A DNA stretch of 64,000 nucleotides. It comes from Cellulophaga sp. L1A9 (GTDB lineage: Bacteria > Bacteroidota > Bacteroidia > Flavobacteriales > Flavobacteriaceae). Below, piece by piece: positions 63,283-64,000 of the stretch. The stretch lies in the NCBI RefSeq assembly GCF_009797025.1, contig NZ_CP047027.1, positions 3,844,001-3,908,000 of the forward strand, read 5' to 3'. The notes beneath the pieces were generated by a model that was given only the letters and a program-made list of their open reading frames with translations, searched no databases and was not told where the DNA came from. Positions within the stretch are counted from its first letter, which is position 1. Every line of letters starts with the position of its first letter. A program made the position numbers and the translations under genes.

Positions 63283-64000
63283 TTAGCCCACATATGCTTT
63301 TTCATTCAATTTTAAGCCATTTAATACCTCATGGGTTTTCATTTTTCTCTTTCCTGGTAACTGTATTTCTAAGAGCTCAATAAAACCACCTGCTACCGCA
63401 ATTTTCATTGTCTTTTTATCAAAAACAATTGATTTAGGTTTTAGATCATGTGCCTCCTTTACTAGTGTGGCATCGTAAATTTTCAGAAATAGTTTGTCAT
63501 CACCATTATATAAGGTAGTCCATGCTGCCGGATACGGACTAAGACCTCTAATGTGGTTGTATATTTTATCAATAGTTGTATCCCAATTAATCTCACAAGT
63601 GTCCTTATGTATTTTATAAGCTACTTTTTCAATAGGAGTAGTGGGTTGTTTTTTAGGACTTACAGTGCCAGCCTCAATTGCTTTCACTGTCTCCACAACT
63701 ACACCAGCGCCCAGGCTCATTAGTTTATCATGCAAACTTCCTGCGTTGTCTTCTGGAGTAATGGCTATTTCAGATTGTAAGAGTATTTCTCCTGTATCGA
63801 TTTTATCATCTATAAAAAAGGTGGTCACTCCTGTTTTTGTTTCACCATTAATAATAGCCCAATTAATAGGCGCTGCACCACGGTAATCGGGTAGGAGAGA
63901 GGCGTGCAGGTTAAATGTACCCAATGCCGGTATTTCCCAGACCACTTTTGGTAACATTCTAAAAGCAACTATAATTTGCAAGTTTGGTTTTAAGCTTTTT
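63283..64000 (-). CDS. fmt: methionyl-tRNA formyltransferase, partial
   Basis: The C-terminal 239 residues or so; the N terminus lies beyond the right edge. It has the formyl-transferase core NLHASLLPDYRGAAPINWAIINGE, TGVTTFFIDDKIDTGEILLQ, and the C-terminal domain (DKLFLKIYDATLV ... IELLEIQLPGKRKM). It formylates Met-tRNA(fMet) for translation start. A TTG at 63979-63981 is not the true start, because upstream codons (LKPN) continue the family sequence to the edge. Confidence 0.95.
   Translation of the reverse strand, partial: KSLKPNLQIIVAFRMLPKVVWEIPALGTFNLHASLLPDYRGAAPINWAIINGETKTGVTTFFIDDKIDTGEILLQSEIAITPEDNAGSLHDKLMSLGAGVVVETVKAIEAGTVSPKKQPTTPIEKVAYKIHKDTCEINWDTTIDKIYNHIRGLSPYPAAWTTLYNGDDKLFLKIYDATLVKEAHDLKPKSIVFDKKTMKIAVAGGFIELLEIQLPGKRKMKTHEVLNGLKLNEKAYVG

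Overview
The window is AT-rich Bacteroidota DNA, most probably from a Flavobacteriaceae species. Pointers are lipoproteins with short Bacteroidota-type signals, a TTG-N19-TAnnTTTG promoter in front of the HU gene, flavobacterial IS1182, IS110 and IS3 elements, and a chromosomal block (START-like protein, class IV aminotransferase, AlgH/YqgE, HU, Fmt).

From 1 to about 58.7 kb the window is one long integron-like cassette array. I count 38 imperfect palindromes of 70 to 212 bp. Each begins at CAACG and ends at TGTTG on the + strand, and I call them attC-like sites 1 to 38. They alternate with compact cassettes, nearly all coding on the - strand. The two ends of each cassette are complementary to each other over about 8 to 15 bases, for example TTGGCAACTGGC and GCTTGTTGCCAA. 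That is the arrangement expected if excision inside the GTT triplet yields a circle with one complete attC. Two repeated cassettes fix the boundaries: a toxin-antitoxin cassette (two copies) and an ORF-less cassette (three copies). Every copy carries the same site at its left (3' of the gene) and a different site at its right, and identity stops inside AACG. So cassette = gene plus 3' attC, as in integrons.

At the right end of the array (58747-59873, - strand) lies a tyrosine recombinase gene, broken by one frameshift. It has all catalytic residues but no IntI-specific insertion, and is read in the same direction as the cassettes. Between it and the first cassette is a short attI-like segment with a 22-bp interrupted palindrome. 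From 59.9 kb on are a zinc-ribbon protein, tRNA-Met and conserved chromosomal genes, so this is the chromosomal end of the array; the other end lies beyond position 1.

Cassette cargo: lipoproteins and secreted proteins, a ParE/RelE toxin-antitoxin pair (twice), a restriction-modification pair, a GHKL ATPase-nuclease fusion, a HEPN protein, an M23 peptidase, leucine-rich repeat proteins, an aminoglycoside-phosphotransferase-like kinase, a VOC protein, PadR/HAAS and XRE/DUF2975 pairs, one 5.2-kb cassette with five genes (Crp regulator, lipoprotein, broken flavin monooxygenase, alpha/beta hydrolase, SDR), and five cassettes without ORFs. Most coding cassettes leave only 11 to 41 bases between boundary and start codon, so they probably depend on outside promoters.

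The array is heavily colonised by mobile DNA that recognises the attC-like sites: an ORF-less group IIC intron splitting the GTT core of site 1; four IS1182 copies, all at the same base of the site; an IS110 element with a CT core in site 4; and one IS3 element in the arm of site 16. Three further IS3 copies sit in cassettes just upstream of genes. IS1182 copies 2 and 3 bracket about 12 kb and are flanked outside by the same CTTTG, like a compound transposon.
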